A stretch of DNA of 37,031 bases from Flavobacteriales bacterium (GTDB lineage Bacteria > Bacteroidota > Bacteroidia > Flavobacteriales > Schleiferiaceae): assembly GCA_007693635.1 (NCBI GenBank), contig REDE01000095.1:1-37031 (forward strand), read 5' to 3'. Positions within the stretch are counted from its first letter, which is position 1; each line of letters opens with the position of its first letter. The notes beneath the pieces were generated by a model. It was not told the DNA's origin, ran no database searches, and worked only from the letters and a program-made list of their open reading frames with translations. This document shows, piece after piece, positions 16,592-25,512 of the stretch. The translations under genes were made by a program, and so were the position numbers.

Positions 16592-18928
16592 TTGGAACAC
16601 ATTCTTGGAAAACTCAATCCTGCTCAACGCGAAGCTGTTATCAATACGGAAGGGCCGTGTATGGTGATTGCTGGAGCCGGATCGGGAAAGACTCGCGTAC
16701 TCACGTACCGTATAGCTTATTTGATTGAGAAAATGGGGGTTGACCCCTTCAACATACTATCCCTAACCTTTACGAATAAAGCAGCTCGTGAAATGAAGCA
16801 CCGAATTGGTGTTGTAATTGGGAATTCAGAAAGTCAGAACATATGGATGGGCACCTTCCACTCGGTATTTTCCCGTATTTTACGCAGTGAAGCTACGAAA
16901 ATTGGTTACCCGTCAAACTTTACGATCTACGATACCGAGGATGCGAAGAAACTCATCACCAATATTGTCAAAGAGAAAAATCTTGACAAAGACATTTACA
17001 AAGCAAAAACCATTCAGGGGAGGATTTCCGGGTTAAAAAACAATTTGATCACGCCCAAGATGTACGATCGTTTCCCCGAATTAAGAGAGCAAGATGAGGC
17101 TTCAAAAACGCCTTTATTCCGAGAAATCTACGAGACCTACTGCGAGCGTTGTTTTCGCTCCGGGGCAATGGATTTCGACGATTTATTACTTAAAACCAAT
17201 GAGCTTTTAGCCACATACCCTGAGGTTTTGGCCAAATACCAAGACCGTTTTCGCTACATCATGGTCGATGAGTATCAAGATACCAACCATTCGCAGTACA
17301 TCATCGTAAAGGCCCTGGCCTCACGCTTTGAAAATCTTTGTGTGGTTGGTGATGACGCGCAAAGTATCTACGCTTTTAGAGGGGCCAATATTCGGAATAT
17401 CTTAAATTTCCAAAAAGACTATCCCGACGCGAAAATGTTCAAGCTAGAACAGAATTATCGCAGTACAAAAAATATTGTTTTGGCTGCCAATAGTCTGATT
17501 GCTAAAAACAAACACCAACTAGAAAAGGACGTTTGGACCGAAAACAATTCTGGCGATCGGATTTTGGTACACAAATCACTTAACGAAAGTGAAGAAGCCA
17601 AATACATTGCTGATAAAATCCTCGACCATAGCCGAAATGAGGGATTGGGCTATGAGAAATTTGCCATTCTCTACCGAACCAACGCCCAAACTAGAGCATT
17701 AGAGGAAGCTATGCGCAAACGGGGGATGCCGTATCGCATTTATGGTGGGTTGAGTTTTTACCAGAGAAAAGAAGTCAAGGATCTCCTAGCCTATCTGCGC
17801 TTAGCCATCAATCCTAACGACGAAGAAGCGCTGCGTAGAACCATCAATTATCCAGCACGTGGAATTGGCACATCAACCCAGGATAAAGTTGTGTATCTGG
17901 CCAATGAGAAGAAAGTTTCGTTATGGGAAATTTTAGCCAATATCAATCAGTTCAGCAATACTTTTAATAAGGGAATTGTTGCCAAACTAGCCAATTTTGT
18001 TCTAAAAATTCAAAACTATGGCGAGATGGTCAAGGCGGGCAGAACCGCTGAAGAAGTCGCTGAAGAAGTTGCAAAAAACAGTGGTTTATTGCCCGAACTC
18101 GCGCAAGACAAAACACCTGAGGGAATTTCACGCTACGATAACGTTCAAGAATTATTGGCTTCCATAAAAGACTTTGTGGAAAATGAAGTTGCCAAAGAAG
18201 AGGGTGATCCGGGATTGGAAAATTTCCTTTCGGAGATTGCTTTGATTACCGACGCCGATACGCAGGCTGAAAACAACGAAGCTGCGGTCTCCCTAATGAC
18301 CATCCACCAAGCTAAAGGTCTGGAATTCCCATATGTCTTCATCGCCGGCATGGAAGAAAACCTTTTTCCCAATATCATGACCCTAACCTCCAGGACCGAT
18401 TTGGAGGAGGAAAGACGTCTTTTTTACGTCGCCATCACCAGGGCAGAAAAAAAATTATACCTCACCTACTGCCATACTCGGTACCGGTGGGGGAAGTTAC
18501 TAGACAATGAACCTAGTCGATTTATCGACGAAATTGATGATAAATACTTGGATTTTGAAATTCCGGAATTTTCACCAATGACCTCTCCGAGATTATTCGG
18601 AGCTCCTACACCCGCAAATAATTCGTATAGACAAGCAACTAAATCCAAAGACATGACCACCAACCAGACTTCAGAGAAACAAGCAACCGGCGGCGCCTAT
18701 GCTCCGAATAGAAAAAACTTGCGTCCCTTGACAAAAAGTGAACCAGCAGGCACCGGACACGTTATTTCTCTTAGTGTTGACGACCGAGTAATTCACGATA
18801 AATTTGGTCGCGGAGTAGTCACCAATGTTGAAGGTGTAGAAAACAATACAAAAATCACTATTCGTTTTGAAAAAGCGGGTGAAAAAACACTCTTAATGAA
18901 ATTTGCCAAGCTTAGAAAGCTCGGATAA
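16592..18928 (+). CDS. UvrD/PcrA-family ATP-dependent DNA helicase
   Basis: Superfamily 1A 3'-5' helicase of nucleotide excision and mismatch repair and transcription-replication conflict resolution, 778 aa. Seen: Q motif LNPAQREAV, Walker A GAGSGKT (28-34), motif II VDEYQDTN, GDDAQSIYAFRGA, motif IV/V TIHQAKGLEFPYVFIAGMEE and motif VI YVAITRAEKKLYL. A C-terminal Tudor-like domain follows (DRVIHDKFGRGVVTNVEG), as in PcrA/UvrD that bind RNA polymerase. The start is a TTG: the frame upstream meets a stop at 16568-16570 with no ATG between, and the conserved N-terminus begins right after the TTG. It is first in a cluster with a DUF4290 gene and murA, 13 and 14 nt apart. Confidence 0.96.
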   Translation: MEHILGKLNPAQREAVINTEGPCMVIAGAGSGKTRVLTYRIAYLIEKMGVDPFNILSLTFTNKAAREMKHRIGVVIGNSESQNIWMGTFHSVFSRILRSEATKIGYPSNFTIYDTEDAKKLITNIVKEKNLDKDIYKAKTIQGRISGLKNNLITPKMYDRFPELREQDEASKTPLFREIYETYCERCFRSGAMDFDDLLLKTNELLATYPEVLAKYQDRFRYIMVDEYQDTNHSQYIIVKALASRFENLCVVGDDAQSIYAFRGANIRNILNFQKDYPDAKMFKLEQNYRSTKNIVLAANSLIAKNKHQLEKDVWTENNSGDRILVHKSLNESEEAKYIADKILDHSRNEGLGYEKFAILYRTNAQTRALEEAMRKRGMPYRIYGGLSFYQRKEVKDLLAYLRLAINPNDEEALRRTINYPARGIGTSTQDKVVYLANEKKVSLWEILANINQFSNTFNKGIVAKLANFVLKIQNYGEMVKAGRTAEEVAEEVAKNSGLLPELAQDKTPEGISRYDNVQELLASIKDFVENEVAKEEGDPGLENFLSEIALITDADTQAENNEAAVSLMTIHQAKGLEFPYVFIAGMEENLFPNIMTLTSRTDLEEERRLFYVAITRAEKKLYLTYCHTRYRWGKLLDNEPSRFIDEIDDKYLDFEIPEFSPMTSPRLFGAPTPANNSYRQATKSKDMTTNQTSEKQATGGAYAPNRKNLRPLTKSEPAGTGHVISLSVDDRVIHDKFGRGVVTNVEGVENNTKITIRFEKAGEKTLLMKFAKLRKLG

Positions 18929-18941
18929 TACATACCATATT

Positions 18942-19592
18942 ATGGAATACAACTCAGTACGGCAACAATTGATTTTGCCTGAGTATGGCAGAAACATTCA
19001 AAACATGGTTCAGCACGCCATGAACATTGAAGAAAAAGAAGAGCGCAATTCCGCGGCCAAAGCCATCGTGGAAGTCATTGGAAATCTCAATCCGCATTTA
19101 CGTGATAATCCCGATTACCGTCACAAGCTCTGGGACCACTTATTCATCATGTCTAATTTCGAGCTCGACGTTGAAAGTCCTTACGGAAAACCCTCTCCGG
19201 AGACATTTTCAGCTCCTCCCGAACGGATGTTGTATCCTGTTAAAAGCCGCAAATATCGTCATTACGGTCAGCTTGTTATAAAAATGATTGACGCTGCCTG
19301 CGCGATAGAAGACTCCGAAAAGCGCAATCAAGCTGCCCTGACCATCGCAAATCACATGAAAAAAACCTATTTGATCTGGAATAAAGATCAAGTAGAAGAT
19401 TCGATCATCCAAAGAGATCTTCATGAATTGAGCGACGGACGAATTAACCTTGAAGGCTCGAGCTTAATCAGTAGCAATTTAGTTCATCAAACCATGAATC
19501 AAGGATCAAATTCGAATGCTGGTAAGAGAACAAATAAGAAATACAGCAAAAATTTCCGTAAAAATAAACGCTACGGCAAAACCAATCGCTGA
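18942..19592 (+). CDS. DUF4290 family protein
   Basis: 216 residues starting MEYNSVRQQLILPEYGRNIQNMV, the typical start of this Bacteroidota-restricted family of unknown function; I chose the ATG at 18942 over a longer frame overlapping uvrD. Seen: mainly helical, with a repeated theme (IEEKEERNSAAKAIVEVIGNL and IEDSEKRNQAALTIANHMKK) that suggests an internal duplication. A low-complexity tail rich in Asn, Lys and Arg (last 40 residues) could bind nucleic acid or be disordered. Its position directly before murA is conserved, in my recollection, across Bacteroidota, hinting at a role in wall synthesis or growth, but this is unproven. Confidence 0.85.
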   Translation: MEYNSVRQQLILPEYGRNIQNMVQHAMNIEEKEERNSAAKAIVEVIGNLNPHLRDNPDYRHKLWDHLFIMSNFELDVESPYGKPSPETFSAPPERMLYPVKSRKYRHYGQLVIKMIDAACAIEDSEKRNQAALTIANHMKKTYLIWNKDQVEDSIIQRDLHELSDGRINLEGSSLISSNLVHQTMNQGSNSNAGKRTNKKYSKNFRKNKRYGKTNR

Positions 19593-19606
19593 TCAATAAA
19601 TCGCAT

Positions 19607-20914
19607 ATGGGGACTTTCAAAATTGTTGGGGGAAAACCCCTTTCGGGCACCATTACGCCTCAGGGAGCAAAAAATGAAGCCTTACAAATCGTTTGCGCTA
19701 CCCTGCTAACCGACCAACCAGTACGTATCGATAATTTGCCAGACATCATTGATGTAAATAAGCTAATCGACTTGCTGAATTCAATGGGTGTTAAGGTGAC
19801 AAAAAACTCACCGGGGTCATACACCTTTCAAGCCGATGAAGTTGATCTTGCTTACATGGAGTCGGATGATTTCAGGAAAAAAGGATCTGCGCTTAGAGGT
19901 TCGGTGATGATTGTTGGACCATTGCTAGCCAGATTTGGCAAAGGATATATACCAAAACCAGGAGGCGACAAGATTGGACGTCGTCGACTAGACACTCACT
20001 TCAGTGGTTTTGAAAAACTCGGAGCAAAACTCCGCATCAATGCCGAAGAAGCCTTTTACGGAGTTGAAGCCGATGAACTTCAAGGAACGTACATGCTTCT
20101 CGATGAAGCATCCGTTACCGGTACGGCCAATATCGTCATGGCTGCAGTCCTTGCAAAAGGTAAAACTACCGTTTATAACGCAGCATGCGAACCCTATCTC
20201 CAACAACTTTGCAAAATGCTCAATCGCATGGGAGCAAAAATTCAAGGAATAGGATCAAATCTGCTCGAAATCGAAGGTGTTGAAAAATTAGGTGGTACCG
20301 AACATCGCTTACTACCCGATATGATTGAAGTTGGCAGTTGGATAGGACTAGCTGCAATGACCTCCTCAGAATTAACCATCAAAGACGTTGATTACGAATC
20401 CCTAGGAGTAATTCCCGATACCTTTAAAAAGTTAGGAATTCAACTCGAGCGACGAAACGACGATATATTTATACCCGCCCAAGACCACTATGAAGTGCAA
20501 AGTTTTATGGATGGCTCTATAATGACAATAGCTGATGCGCCTTGGCCTGGATTTACCCCCGACCTTTTGAGCATTATCTTGGTTGTAGCAACTCAAGCAC
20601 GTGGAAGCGTCTTGGTACACCAAAAAATGTTTGAAAGCCGTTTATTCTTTGTCGACAAACTTATCGATATGGGTGCGCAAATAATTTTGTGTGACCCCCA
20701 TCGTGCAACCGTTATCGGCTTGGATAAAAAAATTAGTCTACGCGCCACCACCATGACGAGTCCTGACATACGTGCAGGTATTTCATTGCTCATTGCGGCA
20801 CTTAGCGCCGACGGAATAAGCACCATTCATAATATCGACCAAATTGATCGTGGGTACGAAAATATCGACGACCGACTACGAGCTATTGGTGCTGAAATCA
20901 TCCGAATTGACTAA
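19607..20914 (+). CDS. murA: UDP-N-acetylglucosamine 1-carboxyvinyltransferase
   Basis: It catalyses the first committed step of peptidoglycan precursor synthesis: enolpyruvyl transfer from PEP to UDP-GlcNAc in the cytoplasm. Seen: the N-terminal GGKPLSGTITPQGAKNEAL block with the PEP-binding Lys-Asn, the loop PKPGGDKIGRRRLDTH, and the WPGFTPDLLS segment. In E. coli the loop reads PGGC and its Cys115 is the residue alkylated by fosfomycin. Here that position is Asp121 (codon 19967-19969), the variant known to confer intrinsic fosfomycin resistance in mycobacteria and chlamydiae. Length 435 aa. It is 14 nt after the DUF4290 gene and probably in the same operon. Confidence 0.97.
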   Translation: MGTFKIVGGKPLSGTITPQGAKNEALQIVCATLLTDQPVRIDNLPDIIDVNKLIDLLNSMGVKVTKNSPGSYTFQADEVDLAYMESDDFRKKGSALRGSVMIVGPLLARFGKGYIPKPGGDKIGRRRLDTHFSGFEKLGAKLRINAEEAFYGVEADELQGTYMLLDEASVTGTANIVMAAVLAKGKTTVYNAACEPYLQQLCKMLNRMGAKIQGIGSNLLEIEGVEKLGGTEHRLLPDMIEVGSWIGLAAMTSSELTIKDVDYESLGVIPDTFKKLGIQLERRNDDIFIPAQDHYEVQSFMDGSIMTIADAPWPGFTPDLLSIILVVATQARGSVLVHQKMFESRLFFVDKLIDMGAQIILCDPHRATVIGLDKKISLRATTMTSPDIRAGISLLIAALSADGISTIHNIDQIDRGYENIDDRLRAIGAEIIRID

Positions 20915-20989
20915 ACTTTTACTTAATCCACACCAAAGTTATCTATTTTCTTCGTATTTTCGTCAAACGTATTAACACTATCTAAATTT

Positions 20990-21538
20990 ATGACCTACCT
21001 ACGCAAACGCCCTCTGCTATTCATTCTCTTCGCTGGATTGATTATGATTGGATTCTCTTTTGTAGTATCAGAATCAAAAGACCAATCCAATGTAGGTATC
21101 AATATTGGAAATGTGGCTCCCGAATTGGAATTCCCAGGACCTGATGGAAAACCCATAAAGCTTTCCTCACTCAGAGGTAAAGTAGTGTTGATTGACTTCT
21201 GGGCATCTTGGTGCCAGCCTTGCCGCATGGAAAACCCTAATTTGGTTCGTCTATACAACAAATACAAAGACCAACGATTAGGTAAGGCTAAGGGCTTCGA
21301 GATTTACAGTCTATCTCTTGACCAAGACCACGCAAAATGGGTAAAGGCCATTAAAGATGACGGCTTGGTTTGGAAAAGCCATGTCAGCGATTTAAAATTC
21401 TGGAAATCCGAGGGTGCGCGCATATATCGTGTAAACTCCATTCCATACACCGTCTTAATTGACGAAAAAGGGGTTATCATCGGAAAAAATCTTCGTGGTC
21501 AGGCATTAGAAAACGCGATTGGCAACTTGAACCGATAA
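20990..21538 (+). CDS. Membrane-anchored TlpA/ResA-like thioredoxin
   Basis: 182 aa. Seen: an N-terminal hydrophobic segment (residues 9-26) without a clear cleavage site, so it is probably anchored in the inner membrane facing the periplasm, then a TlpA-type thioredoxin fold with FWASWCQPCRMENPNL (Cys75 and Cys78) and a cis-Pro region SIPYTVLID. Such proteins reduce disulfides outside the cytoplasm, for instance in cytochrome c maturation or repair of oxidised envelope proteins. It starts a likely operon with the polyprenyl synthase (33 nt gap), mscS and an aldehyde dehydrogenase. A weak -7-like TATTTTCG is at 20955-20962. The multiheme cytochrome of this window lies about 10 kb away and need not be a partner. 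Confidence 0.9.
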   Translation: MTYLRKRPLLFILFAGLIMIGFSFVVSESKDQSNVGINIGNVAPELEFPGPDGKPIKLSSLRGKVVLIDFWASWCQPCRMENPNLVRLYNKYKDQRLGKAKGFEIYSLSLDQDHAKWVKAIKDDGLVWKSHVSDLKFWKSEGARIYRVNSIPYTVLIDEKGVIIGKNLRGQALENAIGNLNR

Positions 21539-21571
21539 TTCAAAAGGCACACAAGGCCTTAAAGGCTAATT

Positions 21572-22549
21572 ATGGCAACATCCCTTAAAGAAATAAGACA
21601 GCCTGTAGACGCTGCTATGCAGCATTTTGAATCGACCTTTCGAGCCTCACTCAAAAGCAACGTTCCCCTACTCGACCGCATTACGCATTACATTGTCAAA
21701 AGAAAAGGTAAGCAAATGCGGCCTTTATTAGTGTTTCTGAGCGCTAAACTTTTTGGAGAAATCAGTGAACGCACCTTTCGTGGTGCTGCACTCATTGAAC
21801 TCATGCACACCGCTTCTTTAGTCCACGACGATGTTGTTGATGACGCAAATCTTAGACGCGGATTCTTTTCGATAAACGCCCTATGGAAAAATAAAATTGC
21901 CGTTTTAGTCGGAGACTTCATGCTCTCTAGAGTTCTTATTCTGGCAGTAAAACACAAAGACTACGACTTACTCGAGAAAGTTTCCGAAGCAGTACAGGAA
22001 ATGAGTGAGGGTGAGCTCTTACAAATTGAAAAAGCTCGACGTCTGGACATCAAAGAGGAAATATACTTCAATATCATTCGTCAAAAAACCGCCTCACTTC
22101 TCAAAAGCTGTTGCAGCGTAGGAGCCATCAGCGCAGGTGCGTCAAAAGAAGAAATACAGGTCATTGAAGCCTTTGGTGAAAAAATGGGTATAGCTTTTCA
22201 AATTAAGGACGATTTATTTGATTACCAGGAAGAAAACAAAACAGGCAAACCTGCTCTACTGGATATTCAAGAGCGCAAAATGACTTTACCCATCATTTAT
22301 ACTCTACAAAACTGCTCTAAAAGTGACCGATCATTCATCATTCGAACCGTGAAAAGTCACAATACCGACAATGAAAGAGTGATGAAAGTAGTTTCTCTCG
22401 TAAAAGAATATGGCGGGATAGACTATACCGAAAAAAAGCTGCAACAAACCAAAGAGGAAGCTTTAGAAATTCTTCATACCTTTAAGCAATCGCCACAACG
22501 AGATAATTTGGAACGTATGCTTAATTTTGTGTTACACCGAAAATCATAA
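21572..22549 (+). CDS. Long-chain trans-polyprenyl diphosphate synthase
   Basis: It condenses isopentenyl diphosphate onto an allylic primer to make the side chain of a respiratory quinone. Seen: first Asp-rich motif HDDVVDDANLRRG (Asp86-Asp90) and second motif IKDDLFD (213-217), with the GKQMRPLLV block binding the diphosphate. The residue five positions before the first motif is Ala81, a small side chain; in this family bulky residues there stop at C15-C20, so a longer product such as octaprenyl or a related quinone tail is expected. 325 aa, cytosolic. It is cotranscribed with mscS (13 nt gap). Confidence 0.93.
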   Translation: MATSLKEIRQPVDAAMQHFESTFRASLKSNVPLLDRITHYIVKRKGKQMRPLLVFLSAKLFGEISERTFRGAALIELMHTASLVHDDVVDDANLRRGFFSINALWKNKIAVLVGDFMLSRVLILAVKHKDYDLLEKVSEAVQEMSEGELLQIEKARRLDIKEEIYFNIIRQKTASLLKSCCSVGAISAGASKEEIQVIEAFGEKMGIAFQIKDDLFDYQEENKTGKPALLDIQERKMTLPIIYTLQNCSKSDRSFIIRTVKSHNTDNERVMKVVSLVKEYGGIDYTEKKLQQTKEEALEILHTFKQSPQRDNLERMLNFVLHRKS

Positions 22550-22562
22550 ACAACAAATTTAC

Positions 22563-23405
22563 ATGGACATAGAAGTACCAACAACAATTGAAGAGCTAAC
22601 TGACAATATGGGATTTTACATCGAATTTTTATTTGAAGCGGGATTCAGTCTGATATCAGCCGCTTTAACCCTGATTATTGGAATGTGGCTAATCAATCGA
22701 TTTGTAAAAGGCACCTACAACTACATGGTTCGTAGGGATCTGGACGCAACACTACGACCATTTCTACGCGACATTCTCAACTTTGGACTAAAAGCTATGT
22801 TGTTTATCGCCGTTATTGGAATGGTGGGTGTACAAATGAGTAGTTTTATAGCGGTTTTAGGGGGTGCTGCTCTAGCCGTAGGTCTAGCTTTGCAAGGGAG
22901 TTTATCAAACTTCGCTGGAGGAGTTATTGTCCTGATTTTGAAACCTTATAAAGTCGGAGAATTTATCGAAACGGGGAGCATTATGGGGACGGTTCAGGAA
23001 ATTCAAATTTTTTACACCGTACTGCTTACACCCGATAATAAGACGATTACGCTGCCAAACGGATCAATGGCGAATACCAGTATCATTAATTACAGCAGGC
23101 AAGGGACACGACGCTTAGATATGAAATTCGGTGTCGCCTACGGGTCAGATGCGGAAAAGGTTAAAGCCATTTTATTGGAAATAGCAAATTCCGACGAACG
23201 TGTAATTAAAGATAAAGACGTACTAGTCCGAATGGTTGAAATGGCGGATAGCTCTGTGAACTTCAACTTTAGAGTTTGGGTTAATGTCTCTGACTATTGG
23301 CCTTTATACTACGATTTCAACGAAAAGGTATACGCCACGTTTAACGAAAAAGGCATTGGCATTCCGTTCCCGCAAATGGATGTTCATCTTCATAAAGAAA
23401 AATAA
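22563..23405 (+). CDS. MscS-type mechanosensitive channel
   Basis: Pressure-relief channel that opens under membrane tension during osmotic downshock. Seen: three hydrophobic segments, the third being the pore helix with its Gly/Ala-rich pattern (FIAVLGGAALAVGLALQGSLSNFAGGVIVLILKP), followed by the beta domain (GEFIETGSIMGTVQEIQIFYTVLLTPDNKTITLPNG) and a C-terminal alpha/beta domain. 280 aa, the size of minimal MscS. I chose the ATG at 22563, which gives the usual short N-terminus; a longer frame would overlap the synthase gene. The stop overlaps the next start (TAATG). Confidence 0.95.
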   Translation: MDIEVPTTIEELTDNMGFYIEFLFEAGFSLISAALTLIIGMWLINRFVKGTYNYMVRRDLDATLRPFLRDILNFGLKAMLFIAVIGMVGVQMSSFIAVLGGAALAVGLALQGSLSNFAGGVIVLILKPYKVGEFIETGSIMGTVQEIQIFYTVLLTPDNKTITLPNGSMANTSIINYSRQGTRRLDMKFGVAYGSDAEKVKAILLEIANSDERVIKDKDVLVRMVEMADSSVNFNFRVWVNVSDYWPLYYDFNEKVYATFNEKGIGIPFPQMDVHLHKEK

Positions 23406-24775
23406 TGACTACGACAGAGAAACTTTTGGATCTACGTGAAAAACAGAAAAGACACTTTGAGTCTGGATCTACATTACCGATTTCACAAAGAAAAAAAGTT
23501 TTGCGAAAACTACTCGAAATCATCGAGGCGCATCAAGCCGATATCGAACATGCGTTATTTCTTGATTTAGGTAAATCGTCGTTTGAAGCCGTAGCCACGG
23601 AAATCGGCTACGTACGAAAAGAGATAAAGTCATTTTTAAAAAATTTAGAGGCTTGGACAGCACCTATTAAGGTCAATACACCAATACTTATTACCGGACC
23701 CGCATCGGGGAAGATCGTTTACCAACCGAAAGGAAACGTGCTTATAATCAGTCCTTGGAATTACCCTTTTCAACTGGTTATGGCTCCCCTTGCTGGAGCT
23801 TTAGCTGCGGGAAATACAGCTGTAATCAAACCTTCGGAGTTCTCATCAAATACGGAAAAACTGATTGCGAAAATTATTCGTGCTAATTTTGATGAGTCCG
23901 TTGTAGCTGTAGTAACGGGCGGTGTTGAAGAAACTCAAGCGCTATTACAACTTCCTTGGGATCATATTTTTTTTACCGGCAGTACTAAAGTTGGTAAAAT
24001 TGTTATGCGCGCCGCTGCCGAGCATTTGAGTCCAGTAACGCTTGAATTAGGAGGCAAGAGTCCGACGGTAATCGCCGCAGACGCCAATATCAAGCTCGCA
24101 GCGAAACGAATTGCTTGGGGAAAGTTCATCAATGCTGGTCAAACCTGTATTGCTCCGGATTACGTAATGGTGCATCAAAGTGTCCGATCGAAATTTCGCG
24201 ATGAATTGGACAAAAACATTCTAGCTTTCTTTGGAAGTAACCCGGTAGAAAGTTCGTTTTACGGGAAAATTATCTCCGAAAGGCATTTTGAACGCCTGCA
24301 GGAAATGATGCCCGAAAAGGAATTAGCTAATAAAGCTGAACGCTATATACCTCCAACATTTATTGAGCTCAGTATCAATGATGCCCACACCTCGATGGAT
24401 GAAGAGATATTTGGCCCTATTCTTCCCATTATCACCTATAACGACAACCAAGAGGTATTTGAGTTTATTAAAAAACGTCCACGTCCGCTCGCTTTATATG
24501 TATTCTGCAGCAATCGAAATCTCCAAAAACGCTTTGAAACCGAAACCCACAGTGGCGGCTTAGTATTCAATGACGTAATAATGCACATTGCCAATCCCGA
24601 ATTGCCTTTTGGGGGTATTGGGGAAAGCGGCATGGGAAGTTATCACGGCAAATTCAGTATTGAATGCTTTAGCCATAAGAAGCCTGTTCACAAAGCATCT
24701 ACAAGCATCGATATCCCATTGCGCTACCCACCTTATAAAGATTGGGCGAAAAAGTTGGTTAATTGGTTGTTTTAA
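23405..24775 (+). CDS. Aldehyde dehydrogenase (ALDH3-like)
   Basis: NAD(P)-dependent oxidation of an aldehyde to its acid. Seen: cofactor motif SPWNYPFQLVMAPLAGALAAGNTAV, FTGSTKVGKIV, the general base Glu214 in LELGGKSP, and the catalytic Cys248 in GQTCIAPDY. At 456 aa it is short, and it carries a C-terminal tail (PLRYPPYKDWAKKLVNWLF) with a hydrophobic/aromatic end; both are features of class 3 fatty-aldehyde dehydrogenases, whose tails often bind membranes. The substrate may thus be a long-chain aldehyde. Its last codon and stop overlap the stop of the convergent PAP2 gene (TTAA at 24772-24775). Confidence 0.93.
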   Translation: MTTTEKLLDLREKQKRHFESGSTLPISQRKKVLRKLLEIIEAHQADIEHALFLDLGKSSFEAVATEIGYVRKEIKSFLKNLEAWTAPIKVNTPILITGPASGKIVYQPKGNVLIISPWNYPFQLVMAPLAGALAAGNTAVIKPSEFSSNTEKLIAKIIRANFDESVVAVVTGGVEETQALLQLPWDHIFFTGSTKVGKIVMRAAAEHLSPVTLELGGKSPTVIAADANIKLAAKRIAWGKFINAGQTCIAPDYVMVHQSVRSKFRDELDKNILAFFGSNPVESSFYGKIISERHFERLQEMMPEKELANKAERYIPPTFIELSINDAHTSMDEEIFGPILPIITYNDNQEVFEFIKKRPRPLALYVFCSNRNLQKRFETETHSGGLVFNDVIMHIANPELPFGGIGESGMGSYHGKFSIECFSHKKPVHKASTSIDIPLRYPPYKDWAKKLVNWLF

Positions 24776-25488
24776 TTTCCTAGTGAAATACCCATTCCAC
24801 CCGGAATAGCGTACATCCTTGGGGTAAAATACCCAATCAGAAATCCAATTGACGCGCCAACAACAACATCGGATATGTGGTGTTGACCAGCATAAACTCT
24901 ACTAAACATTACTGTAGCTGTGGACGCCAATGAAAGTCCACGGAAGGTCTTCCGCATAAACGGACTGGTATTTTCATGACTAGAAAAAGCCCAAAGAAGG
25001 CCGCTAGCAGTTCCTGAAAGTGCACTGCTGGCGCTCCAAAAAGAACGGTGGTCGCCATAGGATGCGTCTCCAATTGGTTGACCTACAAAATATGGTCGCT
25101 CCCTTCCAAAAGTTGACTTCGCTAATTGCGTTAAAATGTAGGTGTTGGAAAAGCTTTGCAATGCCATTACCGCTAAAGGCCAGCGTTCATTTTTGGAAAA
25201 ACTGACTACACCCAAAGTTGAGAGCATTAGCGCCTGAGTGGCCAGAGGAACAATTCGAAGCTCACTTACCAACTCATTTTGAATACGATAATTACCCCCC
25301 CAATTGCCGGTGTATCGGAATTGAGGAAGACCACCGTAGGCATAAATACCAATTGCGGTCGCACCCACTGCTGCCGAATAAACCACGTCGTTCTTTTCCA
25401 ACCTCCACTGCGCGTTTAACCCTGCTAAAGGAAAGATGCATACCGTTAGTATGCTCAAGAAAAAACAAGTAAGTCTAGATTTAATCAA
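24772..25488 (-). CDS. PAP2-superfamily membrane protein with altered active site
   Basis: 238 aa with a signal segment ending near LAGLNAQ and several hydrophobic helices. Seen: PAP2 motif 1 KSTFGRERP (Lys124, Arg131-Pro132) and motif 3 SRVYAGQHHISD (Ser196-Arg197, His203, Asp207) are intact. Motif 2, normally SFPSGH, reads SFWSASS (149-155), so the Pro, Gly and the catalytic His are all replaced. The fold is clearly that of lipid phosphatases (undecaprenyl or phosphatidate phosphatases), but activity is doubtful. It lies 24 nt downstream of the Asp-box secreted protein, same strand, probably cotranscribed. No frameshift explains the change. Confidence 0.85.
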   Translation of the reverse strand: MIKSRLTCFFLSILTVCIFPLAGLNAQWRLEKNDVVYSAAVGATAIGIYAYGGLPQFRYTGNWGGNYRIQNELVSELRIVPLATQALMLSTLGVVSFSKNERWPLAVMALQSFSNTYILTQLAKSTFGRERPYFVGQPIGDASYGDHRSFWSASSALSGTASGLLWAFSSHENTSPFMRKTFRGLSLASTATVMFSRVYAGQHHISDVVVGASIGFLIGYFTPRMYAIPGGMGISLGN

Positions 25489-25512
25489 ATGACCTGAGAA
25501 TTTAACCGGCTA

